Source of the DNA: Rhizophagus clarus
Lineage: Eukaryota > Glomeromycota > Glomeromycetes > Glomerales > Glomeraceae
Direction: 5' to 3'
DNA length: 64,000 nucleotides
Assembly (NCBI GenBank): GCA_015698045.1
Contig: BLAL01000044.1
Location: 836,501-900,500 of the forward strand
The notes beneath the pieces were generated by a model. That model did no database searches, had not been told where the DNA came from, and worked only from the letters and a program-made list of their open reading frames with translations. Both the position numbers and the translations under genes were made by a program. Positions 36,708 to 48,090 of this stretch are shown piece by piece (the first letter of the stretch is position 1; every line of letters begins with the position of its first letter).

Positions 36708-37362
36708 TTTGTTACTCTCTTTGTTTTTTTGTTCGAAAAAAAAGTGTTAAAAAAATTGACAATTAATAAACGATAGTGATTTTATTGGTTTGACGATCTA
36801 CGAGTAGAATTGCTAAATTTGACGATAGATTAATTGGTTTTTCGGTTATTGATTTAAATCTGATGTGTTTTAAAACAGTAGAAACAGTAGGGTAATGAAA
36901 TTATAGGGGTATCGTAATAAGTGAAACTGTAATTGTAAAGGTTCACATGAAAATCTGGGTAACTCGGGTACTATACAGAAACGCTTTAGTCGCTTTATGG
37001 TAGATCGAAAATTTGAAAAGCCCAACAAACAGCCTTAATGATTCGAAGGCGTTTTCTTCATTCGTTACAATTATCAAATATAAGATAGGATAGGATGAAA
37101 AGTTTTAAAGAAATTTTGTTCTAGTTGAAGAAAATGAGATTGGAAATATATTCGAGAAATGCACACTTTTATATACTTTAAAAAGGAACAAAACACATTT
37201 TAAATATGTAGATCAGGCGTCCCGGCCGTCACGTGTTACGGATTGTCAACTGTCAAAGCTTATCCGTTTATGAAGCACCAAGAGGCTTATCTTTGACGTA
37301 TAAGATGACACCAAGTTTACGCAAAGTTAAAATTCATTGCTCTTTCCCTCTCTTCTTTTACG
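36708..37362. promoter_or_regulatory. Divergent intergenic region between Scm3-like and secreted-protein genes
   Basis: 655 bp between two divergently oriented start codons, likely holding both promoters. A CACGTG E-box lies at 37230-37235, about 128 bp upstream of the secreted-protein ATG, next to a rare GC-rich patch (cccggccgtc). No clear TATA element was singled out. Confidence 0.4.
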
Positions 37363-37976
37363 ATGAACTTGTTTTTACTTACAAATATTATACTGACCTT
37401 CATAATTATTGAGGAAATATATTCGGCCGAAATAAAAAAATTTATTGGGAAAGAAGAAGAAAAAATCAATGTTACTATTATCCCTTCATATGAACTATAT
37501 CCATTATGGTCGGAACAAGAAGTTAGATGGGAAAGTCATTACGCAACATATGTAAATCGTATGTGTGCATTTAAGATCTTTTTTAATACATAATAAAATT
37601 AAATTACATAATTATATATTTTTTAGCTGAAGTAGAAGTAGCAATATATGAATATGATTTAAAATCAGATTTTGATCAATATTATCCACATAAAATATGG
37701 AAATTTAATGAAAATGTAAGTGATTATCTTTTACAAATCAACATATAATTTATTATCTATTTAAATTTTATTTATTTATAGAAAATATATTTAAATAATA
37801 TTATAAATAATAATCCGGTTAAATTTGTAGTACAAGATAGTTGGTTAGGGGGCAATTGGACCAATTATTATGTTCAAGTTAATCTTATTAATGATACAAA
37901 AACTTATGGTAGGTCCTTTAATTTTAAAATTGTAAAGTCTATGAAACCTATTAAACGAAGAAAAAGATTTTCTTAA
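37363..37976 (+). CDS. Small secreted protein, possibly Kre9/Knh-like fold
   Basis: Three exons, 37363-37558, 37627-37715 and 37782-37976, give 159 residues. The N-terminus (MNLFLLTNIILTFIIIEEIYSA) is a clear signal peptide with probable cleavage near residue 21. The mature part has a beta-strand pattern: YPLWSEQEVRWES, PEVEVAIYEYDL, VKFVVQDSWLGGNW, YYVQVNLI and YGRSFNFKIV. This layout resembles the Kre9/Knh1-type Ser/Thr-rich cell-surface domain, with an N-terminal tryptophan motif and a closing strand ending in F-x-I. It lacks the usual Ser/Thr-rich tail and GPI signal and ends in a basic RRKRF. It could be a cell-wall protein or an apoplastic effector; the role is inferred only from secretion and size. 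Confidence 0.7.
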
Positions 37977-38523
37977 AATTTTCTCATAAAAAATTTCTCA
38001 TTCTGGTTTATAAATTATAAGTATGTCATTGTTTTTTTTATGCTGCGCGAATCACTTTTAGTTCATATGTAAAACTAAATTTCTTATTTTGGACATTTAA
38101 TTAAAAAGATCGATGATGATCAACATTACACAATGACTGAATATTGTTTTAAAGACAATACCTAATGTGTAAGGAACAATATGTTCAAACAATTCTTAGA
38201 ATCATTTGTAAATATTTGTAACAATGGTTTTTAATCGAATTTTTATTTTTTTTTTTATTTTTTTTTTTTATTTTTTTTTAGAGTTTGTTATGTTAATTTA
38301 GTTAATTTCAATGATATTTAGATTTTCTATCTATTTGTTTCATTTCATATGCAAATAATTATAAATAATTATACAATCTTAAGAAGAAAGTTATATTGTT
38401 AACTAATTTATTATAAAATAGATATTCATCCTTCTTTCTCACTCTCATAATTTTTTTTAACTTTTATAACTTTCTTTATATTGAGTGTATATAAATTTTC
38501 CTTATTCTGAAATCTTTTACACA
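37977..38523. other. Intergenic, upstream of the P450
   Basis: AT-rich DNA with long T runs at about 38246-38280. It likely contains the 3' UTR of the secreted-protein gene and the P450 promoter. No gene was seen. Confidence 0.5.
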
Positions 38524-40143
38524 ATGGGTTTATCATTACCTGAACAGTACCCGATTCTTATTACCGCTGGAAATTTAATTTCAAAGATAAATTTTTATTA
38601 TATTTTTGCCGGATTATTCATTTATTTAATGATAAGACCATACATTTATTATTATAAAAATCGGAAATCATTAGCACCAGGTCCATTACCTTTACCACTT
38701 ATTGGATATTGGAATATATTTTTAATAGGAGATGTGGCACAAAATAAATATAATCTTTCAGAAAAATATGGTGAAATCTGTGATATAACAATGTTTGGTC
38801 ATCGATGTGTTATAATAAGTTCACCAAAATATCTTAAAGAATTATTTAGTCCAAGTGTTCATTCCCCATATCTTCGAAGATTACCTTTAACATCAGGTTT
38901 TATTGAATTAGGTATGGATAGAGAAGGATTATTATTAAATTGTGATATACCAAAATGGAGGCATAATCGAAAATTCTTTCAACAATCATTATCCCCTCCT
39001 TCATTTCTTCAATTATGTACAAAATATACCGTAGAATGTTGTGAAGAAAATATTGATTATTGGAATTGTATAATAAAAGATAATCAAAATCAAGTTATTA
39101 GATTAGATGAATGGTTTAGAGCTTTTACAAGTGATATGATGGGATTGGTTGCTGCAGGTAGTAAAGAAGCTTCAATGAAAATTCAATTTATGAAATCTAC
39201 AAATCAAATTTATAAGGAAAAGAAAATTGAAGAAGAAGAAAATAAAGGTGAAATTTATAGAAGATTAAGAAGTGAATACGCTGATGCTTTGGGTTTTTAT
39301 ATTTTTGTACCTAAACTTCTTTGGAATCTTCCTTTTATAAGGGTGGCCGCTAAATATTATAAAAATATTTTAAATTATTTAACAGATTTTGAAATTCAAT
39401 TTATTAAAGAACGTAAACAACAAATCAAAATTGAGAAAGAATCTAATATAAGTGGACAAAATAGTAAAGTTAGACCGGATTTTCTTACAATGTTAATAAC
39501 TCAAAATATTGATGATGATCCTTCCCCTGATGAAATTAAACAAAATATTAGAGAAATGTTTAGCGCTGGTACTGGTACAACTACTACAACTTTATGTTCT
39601 ATAGTTTACTTATTGGCAAAACATCCTGAACATGAAGAACGTATGGTAAAAGAGATTTTAAGTGTAATCGGTAATGATGATCGAATTACTTCTTCAGATT
39701 TACCAAAATTACCTTTTACTGAAGCTGTAATAAATGAGTCAATGAGATTATATCCTGTGGTTCCAATAACTTATCGTTATTCTCCTGATCAGGATACTAA
39801 AATTGGTGATTACCACTTTAATAAGGGTACAATATTTGCGATAAATTTATCTCATATTCATCGTAATGCTGAATATTTTGAAAATCCTGATCAATTCATT
39901 CCCGAAAGATTTCTTGGTAATTGGAAAGAAAGAATTCCTCAATACGCTTTTTCACCTTTCGGTCATGGTATGAGAAGTTGTCCTGGTAAAAATTTTTCTA
40001 TGGCAGAAATTAAAGTTATTTTAGCCACAATATACAGAAAATACACCTTTAAATTAGTTAATCCTAATGAACCTATTCAGTTTAAATTCACTTTAGTTAA
40101 TGATATAACTAAAATGGAAGCGTACATTGAAAGGAGAAAATGA
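38524..40143 (+). CDS. Cytochrome P450 monooxygenase
   Basis: Haem-thiolate monooxygenase, probably anchored in the ER; the substrate is unknown. Single exon of 539 residues. The ATG at 38524 was chosen because the frame upstream offers only non-ATG codons. Seen in order: an N-terminal hydrophobic anchor (YIFAGLFIYLMI), the hinge LAPGPLPLPLIG, the I-helix oxygen motif AGTGTTTT, the K-helix ExxR in ESMRLYP, PERFLGNW, and the haem loop FSPFGHGMRSCPGKNF with the ligand Cys near 486. Length and motifs are complete, so it looks functional. The lack of introns contrasts with most neighbours. Fungal P450 families with a GTGTTTT I-helix are diverse, and I cannot assign a CYP number. Confidence 0.97.
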   Translation: MGLSLPEQYPILITAGNLISKINFYYIFAGLFIYLMIRPYIYYYKNRKSLAPGPLPLPLIGYWNIFLIGDVAQNKYNLSEKYGEICDITMFGHRCVIISSPKYLKELFSPSVHSPYLRRLPLTSGFIELGMDREGLLLNCDIPKWRHNRKFFQQSLSPPSFLQLCTKYTVECCEENIDYWNCIIKDNQNQVIRLDEWFRAFTSDMMGLVAAGSKEASMKIQFMKSTNQIYKEKKIEEEENKGEIYRRLRSEYADALGFYIFVPKLLWNLPFIRVAAKYYKNILNYLTDFEIQFIKERKQQIKIEKESNISGQNSKVRPDFLTMLITQNIDDDPSPDEIKQNIREMFSAGTGTTTTTLCSIVYLLAKHPEHEERMVKEILSVIGNDDRITSSDLPKLPFTEAVINESMRLYPVVPITYRYSPDQDTKIGDYHFNKGTIFAINLSHIHRNAEYFENPDQFIPERFLGNWKERIPQYAFSPFGHGMRSCPGKNFSMAEIKVILATIYRKYTFKLVNPNEPIQFKFTLVNDITKMEAYIERRK

Positions 40144-40462
40144 ATTTTGTAATTAGTTTATACGATTAATTTACCATATTTTTATATATATATATTTATA
40201 TATTTTTTTTTTTTTTTTTTGTAATTTGGATATTTTAATGTTATATAGTATTTTTGCATTTTGACAATATTAATAAATTTATCATTTTTTCATCTCTAAA
40301 AAACATGTAAATTTGTCGATCTTTCGAATCGCGGAAATCTCATGGGATTCCACGGGGAATCGATCAATTCTTAAAATTCTTGATAATTTTATTTAAATAA
40401 TAATAATGTTAAAATATATATAATGATGTTATATAAATATAAATTACTTCGTATAGTACATA
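40144..40462. other. Convergent 3' flanks
   Basis: Short AT-rich gap between the convergent P450 and methyltransferase genes, with a long T run at about 40204-40220. No gene or notable repeat was seen. Confidence 0.6.
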
Positions 40463-41730
40463 TTAAAGGGTTAATTTCTGAGTTATGATTCTATATGTTT
40501 TACCATATGTTTTATTTTTAGCGACTTCTTCAAGAATTTGCTCCAATAATTTTGCATAATTTTCTTGATTTAAATTTAATACTTTTGACATTATCGGGTA
40601 TAATGAATTTAAAATTTCCGATGCTATTATTTAATAAATAGATATAAAATGTTAAAAATTAAAGATTAAATTCAAATTATTTCATATTATTAATTGAATG
40701 ATATTTACTCATTTCGAAAGGTTTATCGGAATTTTGAGATTTAAATGGATACCAAGCATTTATTTTTTCTTTCATGATTGTAATTCCAAGATCTTGATAA
40801 ATATTCATTATATCTTGTAATTGATCCACATCAATTTTGCTAGGACCGAGCATACTATTGACTTTTTGTTTTTGTTGAATTTACACGAATTAAAAAAAAT
40901 CTGTGGTAAAACAAATATATCATAAAGGGTAGAAAAATTTTAATCTTACTCTTCCGACTATAATTTTCCGTTTTAGGACCAACGTTATAAAGATTTGTAT
41001 CCAAATCCATAATCTTTTCAGAAAGATTTATTAGTTTTTAAAAAAAAAGTAATTAAAAAATATATATATAATATACATATTATACTGTACATACTTCTAT
41101 CCAACCGCCGGGCTTACAAATTCTAAAAATTTCTGGAAGAATGAGCGTCTTCCATTCAATTGGACCAAAACATTTTATCATAAATCTCAGGTGAATAAAA
41201 TCAAAGGTATTATCTTCATAAGGAATACCATCAAGAATATCGTGTTTAATAAATTTCAAATTTTTCGGGATTTTTTCAATTGGAAACATTTCATTAATGT
41301 CAATTCCAATAAAGTTGCTATTTGAATATTCTGAAGAAAGTTCTTTGAGCCAAATTCCAGAACCGCATCTTTTTTTTTTTTTTTAAAAAAAAAAAAAGAT
41401 ATTAATAACATGAATCATAAATAAATAACACGCCGTTATTTATTAAAGATTTTACACTAACCCAAGATCAATTACATTTGCACCATCGTGTAAATTCTTT
41501 TCTATTGGCGATGAAAAGTTACTATTCCATATATATCGATAATAAGCATGTAATAAATTTGACCTGTTGTTTTCTTCCAAAATACTCGGAGGATCTTCAT
41601 TATAATGATTGTTAATATCATTACGACGATTATTACGATCATATTTCATGAATGTTTTTTTTAGGAACTTTTTAATTTGTGATGTTTCTGTTTCAATATT
41701 TTTTAAAATTTCTTCCAAACGATTCTTCAT
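40463..41730 (-). CDS. Class I SAM-dependent methyltransferase
   Basis: Five exons, 41730-41462, 41368-41095, 41013-40950, 40861-40709 and 40623-40463, give 306 residues. The SAM-binding motif I is VIDLGCGSG at about 86-94, split by intron 1. It is followed by the acidic strand FIGIDIN (motif II region), NLKFIKHDILDGIPYEDNTFD (motif III/IV region), FDFIHLRFM and LPEIFRICKPGGWIEV (post-motif II). The N-terminal ~80 residues are charged and probably disordered, then HAYYRYIWNSNFSSPIE, a segment I associate with an expanded Glomeromycotina methyltransferase family. The substrate is unknown. All core motifs are present. Intron 1 contains an unusual back-to-back T16/A16 run at about 41370-41397. 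Confidence 0.87.
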
Positions 41731-42684
41731 AATTAATTTTTTTTTAATTTTTTTTTTTTTTGATAGAGAGAATCGATTAAGAAGAAATGAAAATGAAAAC
41801 GAAAAAAAAATGAGGGAAACATTTTATTTTAAAAGAAAAAGGAATCATTTCCCGTAGATGGAGTTCATTGAAAAATGTTTAAAATGTTTGATAAATCTTT
41901 CCGTTCAGCTGAGGCCCAGACCAAATAACAAACAGTCTGATCTCACGTATCACCAAATTTATTATGCATTAATAACAATTCGTGTCGAATTTCTTCATAT
42001 GTGTAAATAACAAATTAAAAAGGATTCATTATTCATTTCTTTCGTTTATTGCGATTATATTAATAAATATTTTTCTTCATCACAAGATTTGCAATCTATT
42101 TGTCACATTGTCACATCATGTTTGTTAAATGTTTATTGTTACAACATAATTTAAGGGAAACACGAAATTATGTATCACATATATTTTATTAGTATTTTTT
42201 TCTTTTTTTTGTCTGGATTTTTTTTCGACAGGTTTCAAAATATTAACTTGTCGCTCTCAGATTTGTTCAATAATAACAAATAAAAAAAAAAAAACAAATC
42301 TTTTTTCTAAAATTCGAACAAAAAAAATATATATGTACATTGATTTACCTTACGTCAAATTTAAGTTACGTTAATTATAATAATGCATATATTTTTATAA
42401 ACAATTATTGTGATGGGTTTCTACATTTTATTCCTTAAAATAGATTAATTACTGTAATCGAGAATGAGAATCATGAATCGTTCGAACAAACTTGATCATT
42501 CAATAATTCATGGTTTTTTTTTTTTAATTTTTTAGGTTTTTTTTTAAAAAAAAATCATTTGAGTTTGTATTCAGTCCATTTGGATGAAAACCAATGCTTA
42601 AAAAAATTTATTTAAGAGCTAACGGCTCAAGTAGAAAAGAAAATGTAAACAAACAAACAAATATCATAGCTCATAGAAACCTTA
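41731..42684. other. Intergenic, nothing recognised
   Basis: AT-rich DNA upstream of the methyltransferase and downstream of the coiled-coil gene. It has T/A runs at about 42510-42555. No RNA or protein gene was seen. A CACGTG at 42697-42702 lies just inside the end of the coiled-coil CDS. Confidence 0.55.
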
Positions 42685-44315
42685 TTATTTATAAGTCACG
42701 TGATTTCTGACTAAATTTAAGTCCAATTCCATGTTTGCTTGAAAGTCATCATTCAAGTTTGCTTCTTGTCTATTCAGTTCCTCCTCTTCCCGATTCAAAT
42801 TATCGTTTGTGGTTTCAGTATTCTTTAAGAGCTTCTTGGAGAGTTCATTAACTATGGAGATGCTCTGCTCACGACTAGGGTTTTCTTTCAAATATTTTAC
42901 CAAATTATTATGGTTTTCCTCCATCAACCCCTTGTATTCGTGACATGTCTCTTTCTGAATATTCAATTTATTGTGTATAACAGAACATACATATGTTTAT
43001 TTATTTATTATTATTTATTTATTAACTTACGAAAAATACTCAAATTTTTAAAACTTACCACCGCAATACACTTGACATATACATCGATAGCTTGGCGCTT
43101 GAATGGAGGACTTCTATACAATTTTTGTTTATCTTCTTCATCTTTTTTAAGTCCATTTTTAATAATTCGATCAATTTTCTGGGTTGATAATTGTTTGAAG
43201 TGCGTGTATATTTTTTCCCAGTATACACGTGCAGCTTCAATTATTCCTTCAATACTATTAAGAGCAGAAAATGCGTGGTCCAAAGAATTAATGACATCCT
43301 CTGTTAGAATGGATTGTGTTTTATTACAATCCATTAAGCTTAAACAAAAAGCGGCAATTTTTTTATTGGCTTCACGACGTTCGGCAATTTTGCAGCGATG
43401 TTCTTCGATTAATCGTTGGTTTTCTATCACATACAACTGAGTGGTGAGTTGTAATAGTTATGGCAGAACGAATCAGTTCAAAATATGAATATGATATCTA
43501 CCTTTACGTTTTATTTCAGCATTGTTTTGGGCATTTTGATATATTTTTTTTGAGAAAGGGACGAATATACTAGCTATTCCCCATCTATAAACTGATTTTT
43601 CAGCTTCCTTAACGTCTTTAGTTATCATCTCCATCTTAATTTCCAAATCGTCAAGACTTTTTTCAACGTCTACTTCATTTTTTTCCCACGTTTTCTTTTC
43701 ATTTAAGAGTTTGAACTTTCTTTCATTAATCTCCTTTTTTTTCTTCAAATCTTCCACTTTTTGTTTCCTTGCTGTATTGGAGATTTCTTTAACTTTATCA
43801 CCAGCAATTTTTGCATCTTGTTTCAACTTCACTGAAATATCTAGCATATCCTTGGTTAATTCTTCAATGCTGCTAATCATTATAAGAGCCTCTTCTTCAA
43901 ATGAAGAAAGCAGGTATTCATATATCGTTTTCCAGGTTTCCGCCATCTCAGCCGAAGTCCTCTCAAATGCGTAAATAGCCAATGAGGTGTCACCAGCAAA
44001 TTGGGTAATAATTCTACCGATATCACGTATCTAAATAGGATTTCATGTTGTAAAGATTAAATAAATACATAAAAAAATTAAAACTTGAATCAATACCTGA
44101 ATTTGAATTTCACAATGTTCATAGGCTCCATTTTCTGCAAGACGAATAAGATCGGCTAGATTGCCAAAATTTGTCGCAAGACTTTCGAAGTTTGCATCTT
44201 TTTTAATATTGAAACATTCACTTCTTATTAATTGGCTTTTTGGATCAGGAAGTTCAAGTAAATTAAAAACTTCATGTTTCTTATTAGTAACGAATTCAAG
44301 TCGAGTTTCAGTCAT
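42685..44315 (-). CDS. Coiled-coil protein with one hydrophobic segment, unknown function
   Basis: Four exons, 44315-44097, 44030-43502, 43423-43059 and 42954-42685, give 460 residues. The start is the first ATG of the frame. The protein is almost entirely helical. A long Lys/Glu-rich coiled coil runs from about 110 to 220, a short apolar stretch WGIASIFVPF lies at about 223-232, and further amphipathic helices follow. The C-terminal coil ends with repeated Glu/Asn motifs (REEEELNRQEANLND). Two long coils joined by an apolar hairpin recall helical-bundle membrane-associated proteins, but I cannot name a family and assign no activity. The exon 2/3 junction uses an acceptor at GATAG because the nearer CAG would break the frame. 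Gene structure is fairly sure; function is unknown. Confidence 0.7.
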
Positions 44316-45756
44316 GCTTTCAGACAATTAAATTGCAGCAATCGCAGAAAGGGCCTTTTTATAACTTGGCACAACAATTATTTATAGTTACGAGCGTTAC
44401 TTTATAACCTAATCAAAAATCAAAAACAAGGTGAAATTATTTGAATGTTTATATGAAATCATTCATTTATTCCAAATACTTTTATTTTTTTTTTTTTAGT
44501 TAATGAGAGAGCGTTAGTACAAAGATTACACTGATTAATGGCTTTTATGACAGAAAATTATAAATATTACAATGATATTGTTTTTAGTGTAATCAGAGAC
44601 CGTATTACTAAATCTGCTAAAAAATCAAAGTTTTAGGATAATAACGTACAGCACAATAATAAAGAAAAATTTATATTGTACACGTTTTTTTTTGAATATT
44701 GTAAAAATGACTGATATTTCACACGAAATTTTAATTATAATCACGTGATAACTACTTTCTGCTTTGAGCCGGTTGAGGGCGTATTTTAATAGTTTTTTGT
44801 TTTGTTGCTTAACCGTTAAGTGATCGTCATATCGTCATAAAATAGCATATTAGTTTGAAAAAAACTAGTCAATCTTTCAAGTAAATTTCAATAAACTTTA
44901 GAGTGTAAATTTCTAAAATTGTATGATCTGTCAGAAAAATGGATTCCGTCCATTTATGTAAAATCACGTAAAACTATTTTTCTTTTAATTACGTATACCA
45001 ATAAAATTAATTAGATCAGCTTCATTCGCAATTAAACATTTACTAAATTACAGTATGTGGAAAATTACAAAATTATAAAAATACGTGCTCGTCCATTATT
45101 CTTGATGAATAGAAAATATTTAATGTTCGATACTAATAGTTGAATATTTACATTACATCCATATAACCTTTTTTTAAATATGCATAGGATGAATACCTTT
45201 TTTTTTGTGTTAATGTTTTAAATGGGTTAATAATCTAAATTCTTGTGCTAATCGAATATTAAAGAAAGAATATTTCAATCCTTCGTTTTTTTTTTTATTG
45301 CAAGGTTTAGGGGACAATAGCATTCATTTTGCTGTTTTTGGGGTGATCCAAAAGAGTAATATTTTTATTGATATCGTGATAGTTAACATACTCGTAGAAA
45401 AAAAAATCCAATTAAATAGAACGGCCATTCCCATGCGCGGTAAGAAAAGAGACATTGACCCAGTAAACACGCTCAATAAACTTTACCGTGTATAACAAGT
45501 CCCTTTAACTTTAAGACCAGCTCTTCGGGAAGCATGCCACTTTTGGCCTTATCCGCTGTTTTTTTTTCTCGTTAGTGCATCGATATTCATAGGAATCGCT
45601 ACCATGTGCAATTCATGAGATCTCTGTATGTGTCACTAAAATCGCGCGTAACCATGACTCATGATTTTCCATGATATAAACACTGCTTTTTTTCTTAGTT
45701 TCAGCTTTTCCTTCTAATTTCTCACATTCCTCAAAAAAACAGTATATAAGTCGGAA
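44316..45756. other. Intergenic, no gene seen
   Basis: 1.4 kb between the coiled-coil gene start and the Crinkler-type gene. It contains a CACGTG E-box at 44742-44747. The open stretch at 45298-45495 has no coding support. The last ~100 bp before 45757 are pyrimidine-rich, as is common just upstream of fungal start codons. Confidence 0.5.
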
Positions 45757-47039
45757 ATGTCTGTCAAGTTATTCTGTCTTGTCAAAGGAAAAAAGATCAC
45801 GAACGCTTTCTCTGTTAAAATAAGCAGGGACGAACCTATTAGTGAGCTCAAGAAGGTTATTAAGGCGAGAAAACAGAATTACTTTGCTGGTGTGGAACGC
45901 ATACAAGCTCAAGTTATGGAAGGTGGAAATTGGTGGCGATCACCTTGACGATCAGTTGAAGAATCTCAAGCTCAATGACAGTGATGAGCTGATCGCAATA
46001 AGAAAGATCTCGGAGTATTTCGTTGACCCACCAGCCGAGAAACATGTCCATGTCTTAGTCGAACCACCCGCGTCTACCGTGTCGACCGCCACTTCGAGCC
46101 GTGAACAGGAATTGCTTAGGCGAATCGTTTCGTTGGAAGAACGGCTGAGTGAGTTCTACGGTATGATTTATGATTCATATTCACTGTCATATTTCCTGAT
46201 AATGTCGAACACTTACTTAACCTTGTGTTTTTTTTCTTTCCTGCTTCTTTTCGTCAGACACCACTCACATTCAACGTTACCGTAGGTAAACCATGCGGTA
46301 ATCCGTATTTCAATAATATCGAATATTACAAATTGCACGACTCTTTAAGGCCTTGCGTTTGGCAAGTGACAAGCTGAAGGATTATTATTATTCGCTGCCA
46401 ATTACTACAATACGTGATGAGGATCCTCAACGGTTTTACCCTTATCATTGCGAAGCCAATAATGTTGAAAAATTTTTTTACACACACAGACTTTTTGATA
46501 ATAAACTTCTTTGGAGGGCTGAGACGGAGGAAGGTAGTCATCAAATTGTTGTTAAGTATACGCGCAAGTACAACAAACACGCACATGAATTGTGCTTCGG
46601 GATTAAAAAAGCGCCAAGACTATTAAGCGTTGAAATGATATGTGGATTTAATTGTGTGGTAATGGATTATATCGAGGGCAGGAGATTAAGTGAATGTGAC
46701 GATTTGAAACGTTCTGAGTACGTTACAATTATCAAAGATATTGAAGAGACTATTTTATATCTACATTCAAAGGATATTGTTTTTACAGACCTCCGTGATA
46801 GTAACATCTTGGTTTTTAAAGATGAAAGTAGTGAGCTTCGTGGGATGTTAATAGATTTCGATTGGGCTGGCGTGAATAATGTAGATAGGTATCCGCCTTT
46901 AATGAACCCTAATATTAATTGGCCGGATGGAGCTCGGGATCATATGCCATTAGATAAATACTTGTTATTTCATGGATATCTAAGGATAACTAAGTTATTC
47001 ACTGATGTAGGCCCCCCGAAGGGAGGGGAACATCAGTGA
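45757..47039 (+). pseudogene. Crinkler (CRN)-type gene with kinase-like C-terminus, frameshifted
   Basis: CRN proteins pair a ubiquitin-like N-terminal domain with variable C-terminal effector domains. Seen at the N-terminus: MSVKLFCLVKG (LFLAK-type start), ISELKKVIKARKQNYF, then KLWKVEIGGDHLDDQL and HVHVLVEPP, equivalent to the HVLVxxP boundary. The frame shifts by one base near 45895 between YFAGV and the KLKLWKV segment. Likely exons are 45757-46160, 46258-46285 and 46367-47039. The C-terminal part resembles a protein kinase: IVVKYTRK (possible VAIK lysine), VFTDLRDSNILV (catalytic loop with D and N) and LIDFDWAG (DFG position). The end lies inside a GC-rich hairpin, so the natural C-terminus may have been replaced. 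The gene is broken unless the frameshift is an assembly error. CRNs occur in Rhizophagus as well as in oomycetes. Confidence 0.8.
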
Positions 47040-47042
47040 ATA
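46996..47042. repeat. GC-rich hairpin flanked by a 12-bp direct repeat
   Basis: Stem TATTCACTGATGT (46996-47008) pairs perfectly with ACATCAGTGAATA (47030-47042). The loop contains CCCCCCGAAGGGAGGGG, which can extend the stem. ACTAAGTTATTC occurs at 46989-47000 and again at 47042-47053, so the hairpin sits between direct repeats. It overlaps the stop codon of the Crinkler-type gene. It may be a small insertion or a double-hairpin-like element. Confidence 0.75.
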
Positions 47043-47096
47043 CTAAGTTATTCTTAGCTTTCTATAAAATAACAGGTTTATCTCATTGTGTATGAC

Positions 47097-48090
47097 GTAT
47101 ATACCGATGGATTTTTTTAAGCTTTTTTTAAGCTTTTTGTTTTTTTACTTTTTTAAGCTTTTTTTTTTTACTTTTTTTTTTTTTTTTTTTGCTTTTTTTC
47201 CTTTTTACATTCTTTTTTTTTTTTCCTAATATACTCTTTTTTTTCTCGCATACTCTTTTTTTTAAGAAAATAATAATAATATTACTATTATGTCTATTCC
47301 TACTCATGAAGAAATATATAGACTTCAACAACTTTCGAGAGTTAAAATACAGACAAATGTACTTCAAAATGGCTTCGTGTAGTTGATAGATTTTAATAAA
47401 AAAGCTAATATGACAAAAAAATTAATCAATATGACACATGTAATGAACTTTTCCTATGTAAATTTATCACATGGCTTAAAAAATTAAATGGTGAAGAATA
47501 TAAAGCCGAGTCTATATATAATTGTTATGCATCATTAGCAAGATATTTAAAGGAAGAGTCAGTGATTAAGCCATGTAAAATCTGGGATCAGTATTCTTTT
47601 GCTTTGGCAATTAAAACCTTAGATGGTAAAATGAAACAACTTCAACTTCAAGGGTTGGGAGAAACTGCACAAGCAGATTCATTAACTCGGCAAGAAATCC
47701 AACAAATACTAGACCATTCTACAATGAATGGTGAAGATAATGAATCATTGATCAGAAGAGTATTCTTTTGGATTTCTTTATTATGTGGTTTGCGGGGTGG
47801 TGATGCTTATAAAATTGAAGATCGACAATTAACACGAAGAAAAGATGGTGGGGAGCATTAAAAGAAATTGATAATTCTAATATTACACAAAAAAAAGAAA
47901 AAATCTGAAGCACAATTGGAGTTTTCAAAAATAATTATCCTAATACAGTTAAAGATGTACATTTTCATATTCATTATTAAATTAAAAAATCTTATTAATA
48001 ATCGCAAATAAAATCGTAAAGTTATAATCAAGTAAATAAAATATAGTTAAACCAGTGGAGTAAGTAACAAAAAAATCCATCGGTATATAC
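47097..48090. mobile_element. TIR element carrying a tyrosine-recombinase fragment
   Basis: Perfect 22-bp terminal inverted repeats, GTATATACCGATGG plus a T-run at 47097-47118 and the complement at 48069-48090, enclose 994 bp. Immediately inside the left end are repeated AAGCTTTTTT units and very long T-runs. The interior holds a broken ORF similar to a Crypton-type recombinase. The outer bases (TATA) could be a target duplication of TA. A second ACCGATGG copy follows the right end at 48095-48102, which suggests nesting or an older insertion. Confidence 0.75.
47291..47859 (+). pseudogene. Crypton/DUF3504-like tyrosine recombinase fragment
   Basis: The first frame starts MSIPTHEEIYRLQQLSRVKI and is interrupted by a TAG after NGF. 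After a frameshift it continues CNELFLCKFITWLKKL, YNCYASLARYLKEES, ALAIKTLDGKMKQLQLQGLG, DSLTRQEIQQILDHSTM and ISLLCGLRGGDAYKI. The last motif fits the first catalytic Arg region of Crypton-derived recombinases and of animal ZMYM2/QRICH1-like (DUF3504) proteins. The later HxxR and Tyr motifs are absent, because the frame dies at 47859. Non-functional. Confidence 0.65.

Noticed and set aside
43473..43982. Opposite-strand open frames over the coiled-coil gene
   Set aside because: They are mirror images of Lys/Glu codons (giving Phe/Leu/Ser) and are explained by the real minus-strand gene.
46160..46376. Single intron joining the Crinkler boundary directly to the kinase-like part
   Set aside because: Phases do not match; a 28-nt internal exon (46258-46285) is needed to keep the frame.
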